Assembly: GCA_020025595.1 (NCBI GenBank)
Contig: JAHHRV010000002.1
Coordinates: 124,001 to 188,000, forward strand
Length of the DNA: 64,000 bases
Origin: Oscillospiraceae bacterium
GTDB taxonomy: Bacteria > Bacillota > Clostridia > Oscillospirales > Oscillospiraceae
Direction of reading: 5' to 3'
Part shown: positions 8,494-14,962 of the stretch, piece after piece
Layout of the letters: each line of letters opens with the position of its first letter
Position numbering within the stretch: position 1 is the first letter of the stretch
The notes under the pieces: model-generated
The model's database searches: none
Told to the model about the DNA's origin: nothing
What the model saw: only the letters and a program-made list of their open reading frames with translations
Program-made: the position numbers and the translations under genes

Positions 8494-8759
8494 TTGTCTG
8501 CACCTCGCTTTTTCCCATACGAGCAGAAATCATTACCGCTCAACTCAAATAATCCACAGTGCATGTCACACTTCCCGTAATCTTCTAAAAATTCGCTCCT
8601 CCAATATTCACACTCCTTGCATCGAACTATCTCGATGCCATCATCCTCTGGCATCTCTTTGATGCCCTTGATACAAGCGTTGAAAACAGATGCTTCCAGT
8701 CCCTTGGCGTCACCTTTGAGCGTCTGCAGCTTGTCAACCGCTTTGCCTTTATCAATCAT
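8490..8759 (-). CDS. hypothetical phage protein with Cys cluster (89 aa)
   Basis: A helical N-terminal half (DKGKAVDKLQTLKGDAKGLE) precedes RCKECEYWRSEF...GKCDMHC...FCSYG (about residues 46-83). This CxxC...C...C...C pattern also occurs in the neighbouring 8756-9382 gene, suggesting a shared small metal-binding fold. Start and stop overlap both neighbours by four bases. Confidence 0.55.
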   Translation of the reverse strand: MIDKGKAVDKLQTLKGDAKGLEASVFNACIKGIKEMPEDDGIEIVRCKECEYWRSEFLEDYGKCDMHCGLFELSGNDFCSYGKKRGADK

Positions 8760-9382
8760 CTATCCTCCTGCTCCATGCCAAACATGCTCATCTGATCTGG
8801 GTCAACACCCAGCAATTCATTTCTTTTGGCCATTCGTTCTGCGGCAGCCTTCCTGTCCTTTTCTGCTGCAGCAGCTTGCAGTTCTGCCCATTCTGCAACA
8901 ACCGCATTCTCTCGAGCTGGTTCTATCGCCTTCATGGTAATCGGGTCAAAATTCGCAGGTGATCGTCCTTTGGTTACGGCCTCAATAATCCACTTCTCAT
9001 GCATTGCGCTCACCTTGTAGTTATCGCAGGTGCTGAGGCAGTGGTTCTGCCAGTAGTCAGGATTCGGAGCATTACCGCACCCACCGTACCCCAAAAAGAG
9101 TTGACGCTTATTAGGCTGTTCGTCTCTCCTGCAAAACCCATCACAGAACGAGCTGGAATATGCACAGGTTTGGCAAATTCCAAAATATGCACGCGGTGAA
9201 AAGTCGAGGCATTCTCCAGGAATCTTGCCATACTGTGCAATAGCAAAAATCTGGCAGGATTTTATACCCTCAGACTGGTAACTGAAAAGTATGTTTTCTG
9301 GAACGACCTGATTGTTGTGCTCTGGAATTCCAAATTTGCAATATCTGCACCTGTTCTCAAAAATATCATCTGGAATTTTCAT
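8756..9382 (-). CDS. cysteine-rich phage protein (208 aa)
   Basis: At least twelve cysteines lie in the first 125 residues (CRYCKFG, SCQIF, CLDF, ICQTCAY, FCDGFCRR, GCGNAP, HCLSTCDNY), implying several metal sites or an iron-sulphur/zinc fold. The C-terminal 80 residues are an Ala/Glu-rich helix ending MSMFGMEQEDR, a PIP-box-like or clamp-binding-like tail (QMSMF resembles a beta-clamp QxxxMF peptide). The clamp link is my inference. A ribosome site GGAAAAAAT is weak. Confidence 0.55.
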   Translation of the reverse strand: MKIPDDIFENRCRYCKFGIPEHNNQVVPENILFSYQSEGIKSCQIFAIAQYGKIPGECLDFSPRAYFGICQTCAYSSSFCDGFCRRDEQPNKRQLFLGYGGCGNAPNPDYWQNHCLSTCDNYKVSAMHEKWIIEAVTKGRSPANFDPITMKAIEPARENAVVAEWAELQAAAAEKDRKAAAERMAKRNELLGVDPDQMSMFGMEQEDR

Positions 9383-9443
9383 ATTTTTTCCTTTCTTTTT
9401 CCGGGCAAGCCGTCATATCTGTGCTCATATATAGCCAGTAAAG

Positions 9444-9680
9444 TTATCCGTGATGATTTCGTCGGCGCTTTCTCCTTTCCAGTACCTTCATTTCCGGCTT
9501 CAGTTCTTCCAACGGGAAGCACTCCCGGACTTTTCCCCAGTACCCCTCAAATTCCAGAATTGCAAATCTGCCCTTCATGTGGATCTCAATGACCCGGCCC
9601 TTGATGGCCTTGGTGCTGTCCTCCTGCTTTCCGCAGAAGGCAGGCTGTACCATGTAGCACTCTCCTACCTGTACACTCAT
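9444..9680 (-). CDS. hypothetical phage protein, SH3-like (78 aa)
   Basis: The product is mostly beta strand (GECYMVQPAFCGKQ, GRVIEIHMKGRFAILEF) with a basic tail (ERRKRRRNHHG). It resembles the small SH3/Tudor-like proteins present in early regions of Firmicute phages. It overlaps the ParB-like gene's stop by ATGA, so it is probably expressed with it. The 61 bases separating it from the next gene hold nothing recognisable. Confidence 0.55.
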   Translation of the reverse strand: MSVQVGECYMVQPAFCGKQEDSTKAIKGRVIEIHMKGRFAILEFEGYWGKVRECFPLEELKPEMKVLERRKRRRNHHG

Positions 9681-11122
9681 GTCTGATCACCTGCCTCTTT
9701 CAGATCCTCTTTGTACTGATCTACCAGCTTCTGGGCCTCAATGAACTGCATACGGCCGCCACCGGATGCAGACTGTTCTTCTGTTGATGGTTCATAGCCC
9801 AGGCTTTTCAGGCAGAAATACAGCAGATCTAACTGAGGATCCGGAACATAGCAAGGTACAGAGGCTTGAATGGAGCTATCCCATCTTCTCTCCCACCATC
9901 TCCGCCAGCCATCCTCCAGCATCAGATAAGCCGTGTAGAGCAGTACCTTCTCCGGACACTTCCAAAGCAGTTCATCCAGCTGCTTCTGGTCGAGCCTGTC
10001 ATCCTCATCGCAGTCAATGTTCAGAAAACCGACCAATTCTTCTTTATCAAAATGGCAGTAGTTCCGGCTTGGGTGCAAAATAAATGCTCTTGCGGCAAAG
10101 GCCTGAATCTCTTCCCGATGCCGCTCAAAGGCGCCAAAGTCGCAGATAAAGTCTTCTCGCAGATCCCGAAAATTCTGATCCTGATATTCCAGCTCCTCAA
10201 TGATTGCATCCAACTTCCGTTTCAGCTCCCGGCGTTTTAGTTCCTTCTGGGAAACCTGCTCTTCTTCTGCGGTCTTCGTCCGGTACAGATCCACCTGACC
10301 CTTGCCTACCCAGAAGTAATACTGTACACGGTCTGCATCCGCTGGCTTTTCCAGCTCACGCTTATTGTGTATACCATAGTTCCTTCGGTACGCAATGGAG
10401 GATTCTTTCAGATTGTTTCGTTCATCCGCATTGATTTCCCGGCACCAGCCGGATTCCCGGAACTGTTCAACGATATGATCCAGCCACTCCCGGTCTTTTT
10501 CTTCCCGGACAGCTCTCTGCAGCTTCTGGTTGAAATCAGCCGTTCCAATGTGGCTCAGCACTTCATTTTTCTTTTCGGGATCCTTGATCTGGTCCAGCTT
10601 GGCGTAGTCCTGCAAAGTGGCACCACGCTCCTGAGCCTTCTGTACTTTGTCCCGATCCAGCTTGACGAGATTCAGCCGCCGGCGAACAGTGGTTTCAGAG
10701 ATACCTGTCTGATCCGCGATGGAACTAACCGATTCGCCCATATCCAGCATCATCTGGAACCCGTCTGCTTCTTCCAGCAGCGTCAAATCGGAGCGCTGCA
10801 TATTCTCGATCATCATCGTGCGCACCTGCTCCTGATCGCTCATATGGGCAATCACGCAGGGAACTTTCTTGATTCCTGCCAGTTTGCAGGCAGCCAAACG
10901 CCGATGACCGATGATCACCGTGTACAGGCCTTCCATTTCCCGCTTATGTACTTGGGAGTAATAGGGCACCACCGTCAGATTCTGCAGCACACCGTTTACC
11001 TTGATACTCTCTGCCAGCTCTGTCACATCCCCTACATCCTTTCGGGGGTTTGCCGGGTGCTCAAAGATTTTGTCTGTCTCAATGTATTTCAGGCCGTCTG
11101 CCTGTTTGCTTTCTTCATGCAT
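9677..11122 (-). CDS. ParB-like nuclease/HTH domain protein
   Basis: The start at 11122 (MHEESKQADG) has GGAGG eight bases upstream and lies 14 bases after the ssb stop. Residues about 15-110 form a ParB/Srx-type domain with NPRKDVGD and the diagnostic IGHRRLAACKLAG. A KorB-like helix-turn-helix follows (IADQTGISETTVRRRLNLVKL, about 155-175). The remaining 300 residues contain coiled coil and an Arg/Trp-rich part with no recognised domain. Phage ParB-like proteins act in replication, plasmid-like partition or host takeover. Length (481 aa) is greater than a plain ParB. Confidence 0.75.
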   Translation of the reverse strand: MHEESKQADGLKYIETDKIFEHPANPRKDVGDVTELAESIKVNGVLQNLTVVPYYSQVHKREMEGLYTVIIGHRRLAACKLAGIKKVPCVIAHMSDQEQVRTMMIENMQRSDLTLLEEADGFQMMLDMGESVSSIADQTGISETTVRRRLNLVKLDRDKVQKAQERGATLQDYAKLDQIKDPEKKNEVLSHIGTADFNQKLQRAVREEKDREWLDHIVEQFRESGWCREINADERNNLKESSIAYRRNYGIHNKRELEKPADADRVQYYFWVGKGQVDLYRTKTAEEEQVSQKELKRRELKRKLDAIIEELEYQDQNFRDLREDFICDFGAFERHREEIQAFAARAFILHPSRNYCHFDKEELVGFLNIDCDEDDRLDQKQLDELLWKCPEKVLLYTAYLMLEDGWRRWWERRWDSSIQASVPCYVPDPQLDLLYFCLKSLGYEPSTEEQSASGGGRMQFIEAQKLVDQYKEDLKEAGDQT

Positions 11123-11136
11123 GATCTGTACCTCCA

Positions 11137-11562
11137 TCAAAACGGCAGCTGGGCATCATCATCTTCCAGCATTGCATAATCATCAGCAGCGCCGCCGGCA
11201 GAGTAATCCCTACCATAGTCCTTGTCATTCGTGGCATCCTTTTTACTGTCGCCAAAATAAACACTGTCTGCCACAACTTCAGCAGTCCGGCGCTTGTTTC
11301 CGTCTTTGTCGTTCCAGCTGCGGATCTGCAGACGGCCGGAAACCACCGCCATGCGGCCCTTGGCGAAATACTTGGAAACAAATTCACCCGTCTGACGCCA
11401 GGCTACACAATCAATGAAATCCGTCTCCCGCTGGCCTCCATCCTTGGGTGCATAGTCCCGATCCACAGCCAGAGTGAAACTTGCCACAGCAGTACCGCTG
11501 CCGGTGCGCCGTAATTCCGGATCACGGGTCAAGCGGCCCATGATGGTAATGTGATTCAGCAT
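11137..11562 (-). CDS. ssb: single-stranded DNA-binding protein
   Basis: The start (ATG 11562, MLNHITIMGRLTRDPELR) follows CAGGAGG at an ideal distance. The OB fold is typical (GSGTAVASFTLAVDRDY, then FIDCVAWRQTGEFVSKYF and KGRMAVVSGRLQIRSW). The C-terminal tail ends DDDAQLPF, close to the usual DDDIPF peptide that recruits replication and repair partners. At 141 residues it is a full-length phage SSB, working in the phage replication module. Confidence 0.93.
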   Translation of the reverse strand: MLNHITIMGRLTRDPELRRTGSGTAVASFTLAVDRDYAPKDGGQRETDFIDCVAWRQTGEFVSKYFAKGRMAVVSGRLQIRSWNDKDGNKRRTAEVVADSVYFGDSKKDATNDKDYGRDYSAGGAADDYAMLEDDDAQLPF

Positions 11563-11888
11563 CCCTGATTCCTCCTGTACACCAGTTTGTCTTCGTCCCA
11601 GTCTTCGTATTTGGACTGTAAATACGCACGGAGCTTCTCCCGTTCTTCTTCTCTGTGATCCGTCTGATCGTAGCGCCTGTGGCATTCCGGGCAAAGGGTC
11701 AGCCCGTTCTCAGGAATCCCCAGACCGCCGTGCGATCTGGGGATGTAGTGGACGTTGGAATAGGCCAGCCGTTCCGGCGCAGGCATTCCGCAGCGGATGC
11801 AGCAGGGCCAACCGTCGAAGGAATCTCGCTCGGCAATGATGATCTTTACTTCCTTGGTGAAGTTCTGTGCCCTGGTATCATTTCTCAT
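11556..11888 (-). CDS. HNH-type endonuclease-like protein
   Basis: The start at 11888 (MRNDTRAQNF) has a GGGGG site. CCIRCGMPAPERLAYSN, HYIPRSHGG and GLTLCPECHRRYD form the beta-beta-alpha-metal HNH pattern, with paired CxxC motifs binding structural zinc and the His in HYIPR as catalytic base. At 110 residues it is a minimal HNH protein. In phages these often cooperate with terminase, but this one is in the replication module upstream of ssb, so a recombination or homing role is also possible. Confidence 0.75.
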   Translation of the reverse strand: MRNDTRAQNFTKEVKIIIAERDSFDGWPCCIRCGMPAPERLAYSNVHYIPRSHGGLGIPENGLTLCPECHRRYDQTDHREEEREKLRAYLQSKYEDWDEDKLVYRRNQGC

Positions 11889-12141
11889 GGGAATCCCCCT
11901 GTTTCTTGTCCTTGATGATTGCAACGCCTGTGTGATGTTCTGAGTCATTCCATAACGGCGAATCCGGAGCAACGACTGTCTTTGTGACTACTGCACGGAA
12001 TGCAGCAGCAAGCACCGGGTTGGCATGTTTTAACTGGGTGTGGATTCCGGTAATTACCGCCATCAGTTGACTCGTAATTTCCCGAATGTCGCCGGATGCA
12101 TTCACTTTGACGGAATCTTTTTCAATCTTAACTTCAAGCAT
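11878..12141 (-). CDS. hypothetical phage protein (87 aa)
   Basis: The start at 12141 (MLEVKIEKDSVKVNASGD) follows AAGGAGG. The beta-hairpin N-terminus and the helix ITSQLMAVITGIHTQLKHANP resemble small phage proteins that modulate host functions, without a recognised family. It overlaps the HNH gene by 11 bases. The 116 bases upstream of it hold a hairpin (12238-12275) and no gene. Confidence 0.5.
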   Translation of the reverse strand: MLEVKIEKDSVKVNASGDIREITSQLMAVITGIHTQLKHANPVLAAAFRAVVTKTVVAPDSPLWNDSEHHTGVAIIKDKKQGDSHEK

Positions 12142-12237
12142 TGTTTCGCCCTCCTTCATGGCGTTGTGTAGTTTCCAATAAATTCATTTGACTTTTCTCT
12201 ATTGAATCACTACAATAAAAGTGGTTTATATTTCCAT

Positions 12238-12275
12238 GCCGCTTTCGATGTTCGTACCATCGAAGGCGGCTTTTT
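12238..12275 (+). terminator. hairpin with T-run on the plus strand
   Basis: Arms GCCGC-TTTCGATG and CATCGAA-GGCGGC flank a seven-base loop and are followed by TTTTT on the plus strand. Genes on both sides point the other way, and on the minus strand there is no U-run. It may stop antisense transcription or act as a processing or attenuation hairpin between minus-strand genes. Confidence 0.5.
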
Positions 12276-12485
12276 CTATCCTCTGCCCAGCGGACACCAT
12301 TTCGGGGTACTTCCCGACCAGCTTTCCACGCTGCCGATCTTACGGACTCTTTGAGTCTTTTTGCAATAATAGTGGTGCAAGTCCAATTCTTTAATAGTCG
12401 AAGGCGGTAAGGTGATTGTCTCGCCCTCTTTAGAGCATTTGTACAGATGCGGGCAAACCTTTTTACCCTTGATACAATCAGCCAC
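12276..12485 (-). CDS. hypothetical phage protein with Cys residues (69 aa)
   Basis: GTG at 12485 is the likely start because GGGAGG sits seven bases before it, and it lies inside the end of the upstream gene (8-base overlap). Cysteines at CIKGKKVCPHLYKC and YYCKKT plus the terminal KWCPLGRG give a possible metal site. Function unknown. Confidence 0.5.
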   Translation of the reverse strand: MADCIKGKKVCPHLYKCSKEGETITLPPSTIKELDLHHYYCKKTQRVRKIGSVESWSGSTPKWCPLGRG

Positions 12486-12810
12486 GCTCAAACCTCCCGG
12501 ATACCTTCCCCACTTTGAAGCACAGCAGGCCGGTGGAAATAAGCACCACAGCCACGCCGAGCCATACATCCATCAGCTTGTCATAAGCCAGCAGGATCAC
12601 CGTGGCATCCAAAAGAATCTTAACAATCACACTCTTAAACAGATCCCAGTATTCTGCCATTCTGGCTTCCAGATCCTTGTCTTCCGGCTTGCGGCAGATA
12701 ACTGCTGTTTTGTTTTTCTGCTCCTTCCGCTGCTCTGCCTGAGCCTGGGCAACTACATCCGCCACCTCAATATCGTTGGCGTTTTCTTTTTTCTTGTTGG
12801 GTTCACTCAT
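12478..12810 (-). CDS. phage membrane protein (110 aa)
   Basis: The first 55 residues are charged and helical (EVADVVAQAQAEQRKEQKNK). Two hydrophobic segments follow (about residues 60-78, VIVKILLDATVILLAY, and 83-100, WLGVAVVLISTGLLCF), ending in a short basic tail. It lies between an XRE gene and a small Cys protein. Superinfection exclusion or a membrane anchor are possibilities only. Confidence 0.55.
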   Translation of the reverse strand: MSEPNKKKENANDIEVADVVAQAQAEQRKEQKNKTAVICRKPEDKDLEARMAEYWDLFKSVIVKILLDATVILLAYDKLMDVWLGVAVVLISTGLLCFKVGKVSGRFERG

Positions 12811-12826
12811 GATTCATTCCTCCGTT

Positions 12827-13102
12827 TTATATTCCGCATTGGCTCAGGATCGGAACAACTACATCCACATCCATCTTGAGCACTTCCATGATCCGCATCA
12901 GCTGCCATACTCGCAGCATCTTCGGCTCTGACAGCATATCGGATAGCGTGGATTTTGGCATTGGTACTTCCCGGGCCAGGTCGCATCTGCTCATACCATA
13001 GTAGCCGCATTTTGCATCCACCTGGCGAACGAATTCTTCCTCGGCTTCCCGCTGTTTCTTTAGCTTGTCTGCCATTTTCTTTCCATAGTTTTGTGATGCC
13101 AT
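12827..13102 (-). CDS. XRE-like phage DNA-binding protein
   Basis: The start (ATG 13102, MASQNYGKKM) has AAAAGGAGGG upstream. A helical, charged N-terminus leads into a helix-turn-helix (about residues 40-65): MSRCDLAREVPMPKSTLSDML, with the recognition helix at PKSTLSDMLS. The 91-residue size and location at the promoter end of a minus-strand operon suggest a phage regulator. It could equally be a small DNA-binding accessory factor. Confidence 0.65.
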   Translation of the reverse strand: MASQNYGKKMADKLKKQREAEEEFVRQVDAKCGYYGMSRCDLAREVPMPKSTLSDMLSEPKMLRVWQLMRIMEVLKMDVDVVVPILSQCGI

Positions 13103-13131
13103 ATGTATTCCCTCCTTTTGGGTTGTATTTC

Positions 13132-13208
13132 TGGTGGCCCCGTTCGGATTCGAACCGAAGTATCTACGATTATGAGCCGTGCCCTCTAGGCCACTGAGGT
13201 ACGGGGCC
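13132..13208 (-). tRNA. phage tRNA-Met (anticodon CAT)
   Basis: A complete cloverleaf reads on the minus strand: a 7-bp acceptor stem (GGCCCCG/CGGGGCC), D stem CCTC/GAGG, anticodon loop CTCATAA with anticodon CAT, T arm CTTCGG-TTCGAAT-CCGAA-type, discriminator A and an encoded CCA end (13134-13132). The outer anticodon-stem pair is a C-A mismatch. CAT could be elongator Met or, after lysidine modification, Ile. It sits in the early region of the prophage. Confidence 0.85.
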
Positions 13209-13214
13209 AGATAA

Positions 13215-13244
13215 CCGGAGGGATTCCCCGCCGAACCCCTCCGG
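13215..13244 (-). other. 8-bp hairpin between the two phage tRNAs
   Basis: Arms CCGGAGGG and CCCTCCGG are perfect and flank a 14-base loop. No T-run follows on either strand, so a processing signal for a joint tRNA transcript is more likely than a terminator. Confidence 0.45.
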
Positions 13245-13312
13245 CGCTGATACGCTGTGACCTGGCGAATCAGCAGGAGAACCAACATGCCACGAACTTA
13301 TCGTCCGTGTTG

Positions 13313-13388
13313 AGATCCGGAGAGGACTCGAACCCCCGACCGTCCTGCACCTCCTGTGCAGCTGCTCTGCCAACTGAGCTACCGGATC
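13313..13388 (-). tRNA. tRNA-like gene with aberrant anticodon loop
   Basis: The minus strand shows a perfect 7-bp acceptor stem (GATCCGG/CCGGATC), D arm GCTC/GAGC with the AGTTGGCA loop, a perfect 5-bp anticodon stem (CTGCA/TGCAG) and a GGGGG-TTCGAGT-CCTCT T arm. The anticodon loop is CAGGAGG: position 33 is A where nearly all tRNAs have U, one extra base precedes the stem and the variable loop is seven bases. Read literally the anticodon is GGA (Ser), but no long serine arm is present. CCA is not encoded (CAA follows discriminator T). Confidence 0.6.
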
Positions 13389-13500
13389 ATAAACGGCGGC
13401 ATCCCCCCCGTCAGCCAAATGCTAGATTGTTTTGCACTGTTATTTTTTTGAATCATTTTGTTGCGAAAATTGTAGAATAAATGCATTTTATGCGGTTAGC
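13389..13500. other. non-coding stretch upstream of a plus-strand promoter
   Basis: This A+T-rich stretch between the aberrant tRNA and the promoter at 13501 holds no reading frame of interest. It includes GGCGGCATCCCCCCCGTC next to the tRNA and several T-runs. Nothing else recognisable was seen. Confidence 0.4.
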
Positions 13501-13529
13501 TTGACAATAAGGTTCAAAAAGTATATAAT
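13501..13529 (+). promoter_or_regulatory. consensus sigma-70 promoter, orphan plus strand
   Basis: A perfect TTGACA (13501-13506), a 17-base spacer and a perfect TATAAT (13524-13529) face right, against the direction of all surrounding early genes. This is the strongest promoter match in the prophage. The transcript it starts runs about 370 bases to an inverted repeat at 13872-13902. Confidence 0.8.
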
Positions 13530-13566
13530 TCAGGCATGCCGTTAGGCAAAGAAAGGAGTTGGTCTT

Positions 13567-13647
13567 TTGACCAAACTTTTGATTTTGCCTGTTCCCTTAC
13601 TGCAAGGTCGCAATAGTGGTTCGCCAAAGCACTTTAAACTGGTGTAA
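13567..13647 (+). CDS. 26-codon leader-like peptide
   Basis: TTG at 13567 lies eight bases after AAAGGAG and 38 bases after the consensus promoter. It encodes 26 residues beginning MTKLLILPVPLL and ending HFKLV before TAA. The start codon sits in the loop of a TTGGTC/GACCAA hairpin, so initiation could be structure-controlled. In the same frame, past the stop, the sequence keeps a protein-like pattern (see 13648-13833). It could be a true small peptide, a leader or the first piece of a broken gene. Confidence 0.45.
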   Translation: MTKLLILPVPLLQGRNSGSPKHFKLV

Positions 13648-13833
13648 AATGTAGCAACTGATGTGGCGAAATTCCTCAGAGAAGAGGTTAAAACACATGG
13701 TGACATACCGGCAATTATGTCTCACCACATCAAGTACTCCTCACAGCTTGTCAGCATTTAGGCATTCGCGGAACCAAAACCGCAAAAGTGGCATGGTACT
13801 TCAAGAAATTTACAGTGCTGTTGTAAATGGTGA
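13648..13833 (+). pseudogene. in-frame continuation interrupted by stops
   Basis: Downstream of the 26-codon peptide and in the same frame, codons spell VATDVAKFLREEVKTHGDIP and a following HHIKYSSQLVSI, then TAG (13759), and a further 23 codons to TGA. The first part looks helical and protein-like. No good ribosome site precedes it. I read this as a decayed gene sharing the promoter at 13501, but a non-coding RNA is possible. Confidence 0.35.
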
Positions 13834-14019
13834 AAGCCTGCAAAATACATAGGGTAAAAAAATTTGGGCATAGACTGATGGAGACAGCACCTCCATCAGT
13901 CTTTTGTTATAGATCCATTCCACATTCGGAACTGTAGCAAAAGTCACCTGCACACCATATTCCTTCGACATAATCTCAGAGAGATTCTGCATTAACCGAT
14001 CATTGCTGATTTTCCCCAT
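13810..14019 (-). CDS. hypothetical small phage protein, doubtful C-terminus
   Basis: The start at 14019 (MGKISNDRLMQNLSEIM) has GGAGG twelve bases upstream and overlaps the upstream gene. The first 40 residues (helix then VQVTFATVPNVEW) look genuine. The frame then crosses a perfect 11-bp inverted repeat, and the tail (FLPYVFCRLSPFTTAL) looks like untranslated sequence. It may be a truncated gene that ran into the neighbouring terminator. Confidence 0.4.
   Translation of the reverse strand: MGKISNDRLMQNLSEIMSKEYGVQVTFATVPNVEWIYNKRLMEVLSPSVYAQIFLPYVFCRLSPFTTAL
13872..13906 (+). terminator. intrinsic terminator of the orphan plus-strand transcript
   Basis: A perfect 11-bp stem AGACTGATGGA/TCCATCAGTCT with a nine-base loop is followed by TTTTGTT. 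It lies at the expected end of the transcript from 13501. On the other strand it falls within the end of the 13810-14019 reading frame. Confidence 0.65.
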
Positions 14020-14281
14020 CACGATCCGCTGCCTCCCATACCTTCCGATATACCTTCAGCAGCTTGTCGCTCATATCGCACATGGTGTTGATGATGAAGT
14101 ATTCATCACTGTTGATATTGGTGCAGATCAGCTTTGTGACTGTTCCATACAAAGCCGCATCTTGAATGCCGATTTCCACCAGATCTCCGACCTGTACATT
14201 TGTGGAAATCGGGCACTGTACAACAAAATCGTCATCCTTGGTATCTACCAGCAGCAGATACACATATTTCTGATCGTCCAT
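14000..14281 (-). CDS. hypothetical phage protein (93 aa)
   Basis: The product has regular beta strands: KYVYLLLVDTKDDDFVVQCP, QVGDLVEIGIQDAALYGTVTKLI and DEYFIINTM. A C-terminal helix follows. The pattern is like small barrel proteins found after cro-like genes in Firmicute prophages. AAAAAGGAGG stands seven bases before the ATG. Function unknown. Confidence 0.6.
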   Translation of the reverse strand: MDDQKYVYLLLVDTKDDDFVVQCPISTNVQVGDLVEIGIQDAALYGTVTKLICTNINSDEYFIINTMCDMSDKLLKVYRKVWEAADRDGENQQ

Positions 14282-14315
14282 AAATCAGTCCTCCTTTTTA
14301 TCTCAGGAACCATCT

Positions 14316-14549
14316 TCATTCCTTATTCGTCCCTTCCGTCTTATTCCGGGCCGCCAGTTCCGCGGCCCGTTTCTGAATCAGATCCCTGTACCTGGGATCC
14401 TGCATCATGCGTCTGGCAAACTGCAGGGTGGCTCTACCGATATCAGCCATGTCACACTGGCGAATTTCGTAGTCAGCCCGCTTTCTCCTGATTTCCGCCT
14501 GAAATTCAGATCGTGCCTTTTCTTCGGCATTTACTCTCGGCCTGGACAT
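14316..14549 (-). CDS. early phage protein, basic helical (77 aa)
   Basis: The start at 14549 (MSRPRVNAEEKARSEFQ) follows GAGGAGG; the longer frame begins inside an operator. It is rich in Arg/Lys/Glu and helical, with RATLQFARRMMQDPRYRDLI near the end. It is the second gene of the Cro operon and its upstream sequence contains an operator copy (14568-14583), so it is probably under repressor control. Function unknown. Confidence 0.6.
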   Translation of the reverse strand: MSRPRVNAEEKARSEFQAEIRRKRADYEIRQCDMADIGRATLQFARRMMQDPRYRDLIQKRAAELAARNKTEGTNKE

Positions 14550-14567
14550 AGTTACCTCCTCATAATA

Positions 14568-14583
14568 GTGTCTTTTAAGACAC
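14568..14583. promoter_or_regulatory. repressor operator, copy 1
   Basis: GTGTCTTTTAAGACAC is a 7-bp inverted repeat with a TT centre. The same element recurs at 14801 and 14858. It lies at the end of the cro-like gene, before the next ribosome site. Confidence 0.75.
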
Positions 14584-14781
14584 TTCCTCGTCAAAAAAAA
14601 TTCCCATTGGGGATTTCAATTGCAAAATGTCTACAATCGCCTGAATTTCACTCTGCGTAAATTCAGAAATACCATTAACCTTTCGGTAGAATGCAGAACG
14701 GCTCATGTGTAGCCTGTCACACATTTCCTGACAGCTGATTTTACGCTCTGCCATTACAAAATACAATTTGTTCTTGTTCAT
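14575..14781 (-). CDS. Cro-like XRE regulator
   Basis: The 68-residue protein starts MNKNKLYFVMAERKIS with AAAGGAGGTG upstream. A helix-turn-helix spans about residues 15-40 (CQEMCDRLHMSRSAFYRKVNG). It is the first gene leftwards from the divergent switch, opposite the CI-like gene, the normal position for Cro. It should antagonise the repressor by binding the same GTGTCTT operators. Confidence 0.8.
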   Translation of the reverse strand: MNKNKLYFVMAERKISCQEMCDRLHMSRSAFYRKVNGISEFTQSEIQAIVDILQLKSPMGIFFDEEVS

Positions 14782-14800
14782 ATCTGCACCTCCTTTCGGT

Positions 14801-14873
14801 GTGTCTTAAAGGACACTTTTATATTAACGCTCAGTTTTTGTTTTGTCAACAAATATTTTGTCTTTTAAGACAC
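14801..14873 (-). promoter_or_regulatory. cro promoter with two flanking operators
   Basis: On the minus strand TTGACA (14849-14844), a 17-base spacer and TAATAT (14826-14821) form a strong promoter. GTGTCTTAAAGGACAC (14801-14816) lies around the transcription start and TTGTCTTTTAAGACAC (14858-14873) just upstream of the -35. Repressor bound at either site would block RNA polymerase. Confidence 0.8.
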
Positions 14874-14900
14874 TATTTTTTCTTATATGCCTTTTTGATG

Positions 14901-14929
14901 TTGCAAATAAGACACATACATGATATACT
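14901..14929 (+). promoter_or_regulatory. CI-like repressor promoter with operator half-site
   Basis: TTGCAA (14901-14906), 17 bases and TATACT (14924-14929) point right towards the repressor gene. A lone AAGACAC half-site (14909-14915) lies in the spacer, so the repressor may turn down its own gene at high concentration. Confidence 0.7.
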
Positions 14930-14962
14930 ACCACTATAAGAACCCCAAAAGGAGTGAAATCT

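Noticed and set aside
13215..13244. A third phage tRNA between the two found
   Set aside because: Only a plain hairpin exists; no T loop or acceptor stem can be formed.
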